Source of the DNA: an uncultured Eubacteriales bacterium
Lineage (GTDB): Bacteria; Bacillota; Clostridia; Christensenellales; Borkfalkiaceae
Reading direction: 5' to 3'
Length of the DNA: 64,000 nucleotides
NCBI GenBank assembly: GCA_900540805.1
Contig: UQHL01000016.1
Location: forward strand, 13,135-77,134
The notes beneath the pieces are model-generated. The model was given only the letters and a program-made list of their open reading frames with translations. It was not told the origin of the DNA and made no database searches. The translations under genes were made by a program, and so were the position numbers. Positions within the stretch are counted from its first letter, which is position 1. The number at the start of each line of letters is the position of its first letter. Below are positions 61,179 to 64,000 of the stretch, piece by piece.

Positions 61179-62180
61179 TCAGTTTTTCATGCCTTCTTCG
61201 ATTGCGACGGCAACGGCAACCGTTGCGCCGACCATAGGGTTGTTGCCCATGCCGATCAAGCCCATCATCTCCACGTGCGCGGGAACGGAGGAAGAGCCTG
61301 CAAACTGCGCATCGGAGTGCATTCTGCCCATCGTATCCGTCATGCCGTACGACGCGGGGCCGGCCGCCATATTATCGGGGTGCAGCGTTCTGCCCGTGCC
61401 GCCGCCGGAAGCGACGGAAAAATACTTATTGCCCGTTTCATAGCACCACTTTTTATAGGTGCCCGCAACGGGATGCTGGAATCTCGTGGGATTGGTGGAG
61501 TTTCCCGTAATGGAAACGCCGACCTTCTCCAGCTTCATGATCGCGACGCCTTCGGGAACGTCGTCCGCGCCGTAGCACCTGACCTTCGCGCGGGGACCGT
61601 CGGAAAACGCCTTCTCATAAACGACTTTCACGGTTTCCGTGGAATGATCAAATTCCGTTTCCACAAAAGTAAAGCCGTTGATTCTCGAAATGATATACGC
61701 GGCATCCTTGCCCAAGCCGTTCAAAATAACTCTCAAGGGGTTCTTTCTGACTTTGTTTGCGTTTTGAGCGATAGAAATCGCACCTTCCGCGGCCGCGAAG
61801 GATTCGTGTCCCGCAAGGAAGCAGAAACATTCGGTCTCATCGGAAAGAAGCATAGCGCCCAGGTTGCCGTGGCCGAGGCCTACCTGTCTGTTTTGCGCGA
61901 CGGAGCCGGGAATACAAAACGCCTGCAATCCGATACCGATCGCGGCAGCGGCGTCGGCCGCCTTTTTGCAGCCCTTTTTAATAGCGATCGCCGCGCCGAC
62001 GGTATATGCCCAAACCGCGTTCTCAAAACAGATGGGCTGCGTTCCTCTCACGATCGTATCGCAATCGACGCCTTTGGCGAGACAGATATCCTTGCATTCT
62101 TCCACGGAAGAAATACCGTATTCTTTCAAAACGCCGTTGATTTTATCGATTCTTCTCTCATAACCTTCAAATAATGACAT
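61179..62180 (-). CDS. GGGtGRT protein (iron-sulfur cluster-associated)
   Basis: A 333-residue protein named for its motif, seen here in VASGGGTGRTLHPDNM. Other conserved stretches are GIGLQAFCIPGSVAQNRQVG, LSDETECFCFLAGHESFAAAEG and HVEMMGLIGMGNNPMVGA. The biochemical role is not established; the family is found in anaerobes next to a NifU-like scaffold, as here, where the scaffold gene lies 17 bases upstream. GGAGG precedes the ATG. Confidence 0.93.
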   Translation of the reverse strand: MSLFEGYERRIDKINGVLKEYGISSVEECKDICLAKGVDCDTIVRGTQPICFENAVWAYTVGAAIAIKKGCKKAADAAAAIGIGLQAFCIPGSVAQNRQVGLGHGNLGAMLLSDETECFCFLAGHESFAAAEGAISIAQNANKVRKNPLRVILNGLGKDAAYIISRINGFTFVETEFDHSTETVKVVYEKAFSDGPRAKVRCYGADDVPEGVAIMKLEKVGVSITGNSTNPTRFQHPVAGTYKKWCYETGNKYFSVASGGGTGRTLHPDNMAAGPASYGMTDTMGRMHSDAQFAGSSSVPAHVEMMGLIGMGNNPMVGATVAVAVAIEEGMKN

Positions 62181-62197
62181 TAGCTTGTCCTCCTCTA

Positions 62198-62908
62198 TTA
62201 TTCTTCACGAGGGTCGATGAATTTCACGGCGCCCTGTTCGGCAGTAAATCTGCCATAGTGCCCCATCGCCTTCTTGTACGCTTCGTTGGGCTCCATGCCT
62301 TTCTTCATGAAATCGGTCATTTTTCCAAGGGAAACAAACTCGTAACCGATTACTTCGCTATTGGCGTCCAACGCGAGACGGGTGACATAGCCTTCCGCCA
62401 TTTCGAGATATCTAACGCCCTTCTGCAACGTGGAGTACATCGTGCCGACCTGGGAACGATGTCCCTTGCCGAGATCCTCAAGCCCCGCGCCGATGACGAG
62501 ACCGTCGTCGGAAAAAGCGGACTGCGAACGGCCATAGACAATCTGCAGGAACAATTCTCTCATTGCCGTATTGATCGCGTCGCAGACGAGGTCGGTATTC
62601 AGCGCCTCGAGGGGCGTTTTGCCGGGAAGAATCTCGGCCGCCATCGCCGCGGAATGAGTCATACCCGAACAGCCGATCGTTTCCACCAAAGCTTCCTGGA
62701 TAATGCCCTGTTTGATATTCAGGGTCAGTTTACAGGCGCCCTGCTGGGGTGCACACCAGCCCACGCCGTGCGTAAGGCCGCTGATATCTTTGATCTCTTT
62801 CGCATGAATCCACTTTCCTTCTTCGGGAATAGCGGAATTTTCATGACGGGCAACGCCCGCGCCTTTGGCGACGCAGAACATCTGTGCAACATCTTGTGAT
62901 ATTGTCAT
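62198..62908 (-). CDS. NifU-like iron-sulfur cluster assembly scaffold protein
   Basis: A 236-residue protein of the NifU N-terminal type that partners GGGtGRT proteins. Cysteines that could hold a cluster are in VGWCAPQQGACKL, TIGCSGMTHSAAMAAE and TDLVCDAINTAMRE. Unlike ordinary IscU it is longer, with a C-terminal part ending GRFTAEQGAVKFIDPREE. The start at 62908 has GGAGG nine bases upstream; a frame open to 62986 extends back over the promoter. First gene of the two-gene unit. Confidence 0.88.
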   Translation of the reverse strand: MTISQDVAQMFCVAKGAGVARHENSAIPEEGKWIHAKEIKDISGLTHGVGWCAPQQGACKLTLNIKQGIIQEALVETIGCSGMTHSAAMAAEILPGKTPLEALNTDLVCDAINTAMRELFLQIVYGRSQSAFSDDGLVIGAGLEDLGKGHRSQVGTMYSTLQKGVRYLEMAEGYVTRLALDANSEVIGYEFVSLGKMTDFMKKGMEPNEAYKKAMGHYGRFTAEQGAVKFIDPREE

Positions 62909-62976
62909 TGTAAATTCCTCCAAAAAATTTGTTTCCGAATGCAAGTTCCGTCTCTTTGACAGATTAAACCTTATAC

Positions 62977-63005
62977 AGTATATCACATTCTTTGGAAAAA
63001 TTCAA
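62977..63005 (-). promoter_or_regulatory. Promoter of the NifU-like/GGGtGRT unit
   Basis: On the minus strand TTGAAT (63005-63000), 17 bases, TATACT (62982-62977). Confidence 0.7.
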
Positions 63006-63106
63006 CAGCAAGAGAGGTCTTTTTTTCCTTTTCTTAAAAATTTTTACCTATCCGAGAAATTTTACCTGTTCCCAAATTTCCGCCCGAAGATAATTTCTCA
63101 AAACTC

Positions 63107-63135
63107 TTGTACTTTTCAGTCGATCGTGCTATAAT
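63107..63135 (+). promoter_or_regulatory. Promoter of the TIGR02206-type membrane protein gene
   Basis: TTGTAC at 63107-63112, 17 bases, TATAAT at 63130-63135. Confidence 0.7.
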
Positions 63136-63172
63136 GGTTAAAATCGGAAGTTAAGGAGAGTGCGGCAACGCT

Positions 63173-63997
63173 ATGGACTTATTGATGCGCTTTCTCGAAT
63201 TTACGGCGAAAGAGATGTCGCCGCCGAAAGCCTACGGGACTTTCCATCTGCTCTTTTGGAGCATAGGACTTCTCCTGTCCTTTCTGATCGCCTTTCTGTT
63301 GCGGAAAACAAAGGAAAAAGCCGACAAGTATCTTCTGTTCGGCATCGGGATTTTTCTGCTGCTTGCGGAAATCTACAAACAGCTGTTCTATACTTTTTAT
63401 ATCGGCAAAGGCAATTATCAGTTCGACCGTATCCCCTTCCAGCTTTGCAGTATGTCCATGTATCTGTGTCTGATTGCACCCTGGCTGAAGCAAGGCCGGC
63501 TGAAACAGACCTTATACACTTTTATAGCCTCTTTCGGATTTATGGGCGGCTTCGTCTCCTACTTTTCCCCCGAAAGCATGTGTCTGAATTATTGGGCGCT
63601 GACCCTTCATTCCTTTACCTGGCATATGCTGCTGATATTTTTAGGGCTTTACCTCTTTTTCACGGGACGGGCGGGAAAAGGACTGAAAGATTTCCCCCCG
63701 GTGATAGGTATGTACCTCGTTTTTTGCGTGATGGCTTTCTCCATCAATCTTGCCTGTTATCATTGTCCCGGCAAAGACGTTAATATGTTTAATCTGGGCC
63801 CTAAGCCCAGCCAGCTGGTGATCTGTCGAGATATCGTAAAAAAATTCGGCTGGCAGGTAAACGCCGTCGTATATATGTCCGCTTTAATCGTCTGCGCTTT
63901 CCTGTTCTACGCCGTTTATCTATTAGTGCGCCATAAAGTCATGCAAATCATAACCACCAGTAAACTGGTGGTTTGCATAACCCCTAAAAGGGGATAA
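63173..63997 (+). CDS. TIGR02206/YwaF-like integral membrane protein, 3' end altered
   Basis: A 274-residue protein with six to seven membrane segments, resembling the TIGR02206 (TP0381)/YwaF group of unknown function. Stretches RIPFQLCSMSMYLCLIAPW and LTLHSFTWHMLLIFLGLYL carry the family's His and Cys/Ser positions. The last about 18 residues (MQIITTSKLVVCITPKRG) are coded by a hairpin-rich sequence that looks like the end of a mobile element, so the natural C-terminus was probably just after LLVRHK. AAGGAG lies rather far (about 15 bases) from the ATG. Confidence 0.75.
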   Translation: MDLLMRFLEFTAKEMSPPKAYGTFHLLFWSIGLLLSFLIAFLLRKTKEKADKYLLFGIGIFLLLAEIYKQLFYTFYIGKGNYQFDRIPFQLCSMSMYLCLIAPWLKQGRLKQTLYTFIASFGFMGGFVSYFSPESMCLNYWALTLHSFTWHMLLIFLGLYLFFTGRAGKGLKDFPPVIGMYLVFCVMAFSINLACYHCPGKDVNMFNLGPKPSQLVICRDIVKKFGWQVNAVVYMSALIVCAFLFYAVYLLVRHKVMQIITTSKLVVCITPKRG

Positions 63998-64000
63998 TAC
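63941..64000. mobile_element. Probable end of an IS200/IS605-type element (continues beyond the window)
   Basis: Two hairpins follow each other: ACCACCAG/CTGGTGGT (63953-63972) flanked by ATGCAA and TTGCAT, then CCCC/GGGG (63981-63993). Subterminal hairpins without inverted terminal repeats are typical of IS200/IS605 ends. The transposase would lie outside the window, so this is a suggestion based on the end structure. Confidence 0.5.

Overview
The window looks like chromosome from an anaerobic, Gram-positive-type bacterium of the Clostridia (Bacillota), probably an uncultured gut lineage. The basis is strong AGGAGG-type ribosome sites, many promoters of the TTGACA-17-TATAAT type, a SipW-type (Ser/His) signal peptidase with TasA-like substrates, a GGGtGRT protein beside a NifU-like scaffold, and the miaB-mutS-mutL-miaA order followed by an YnbB-like PLP enzyme. 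The exact lineage cannot be named from the sequence. Most genes lie on the minus strand.

Region by region. 1-2.7 kb: the start of a TVP38-type membrane protein, RNase HI, tRNA-Trp and a 2,4-diaminopentanoate dehydrogenase-like enzyme. 2.7-14.1 kb: a five-gene minus-strand operon of signal peptidase SipW, an 1881-residue and a 1073-residue LRR surface protein, and two small TasA-like proteins. It is preceded by a strong promoter, a type I cyclic-di-GMP riboswitch and an overlapping terminator, so it reads as a c-di-GMP-switched extracellular-matrix operon. 14.2-17.3 kb: serC-serA plus a TIM-barrel gene. 17.4-24.3 kb: a DUF3810 protein, a flavin reductase-like protein with an extra C-terminal domain, a polysaccharide deacetylase, purB, an SDR, a cyclophilin and dCMP deaminase. 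24.4-26.5 kb: groES-groEL. 26.6-34.9 kb: miaB-mutS-mutL-miaA-ynbB. 34.9-37.2 kb: a class A penicillin-binding protein.

37.2-52.3 kb is a long minus-strand block for arginine and pyrimidine precursors: argG-argC-argJ, then argB-argD-argF-carA-carB from a second promoter, followed by a small membrane protein, a cysteine desulfurase and thiI. The carB reading frame continues without a stop into a complete-length diaminopimelate epimerase domain, giving a 1358-residue CarB-DapF fusion whose epimerase half lacks one of the two catalytic cysteines. argH is not present in the window.

52.4-64 kb holds an acyl-ACP thioesterase read from an apparently leaderless transcript; a divergent 1107-residue protein joining a PadR DNA-binding domain, about 700 residues of coiled coil and four membrane segments; an HD-domain protein; a glutamate dehydrogenase broken by a one-base deletion, followed by an Lrp/AsnC regulator; a ZIP transporter; tRNA-Val; a zinc-ribbon membrane protein; the GGGtGRT/NifU-like pair; and a TIGR02206-type membrane protein whose 3' end runs into what looks like the end of an IS200/IS605-type element. 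A 35-bp palindrome recurs at three intergenic positions (14157, 20867, 27857), and two parS-like sites (32809, 57407) are present.
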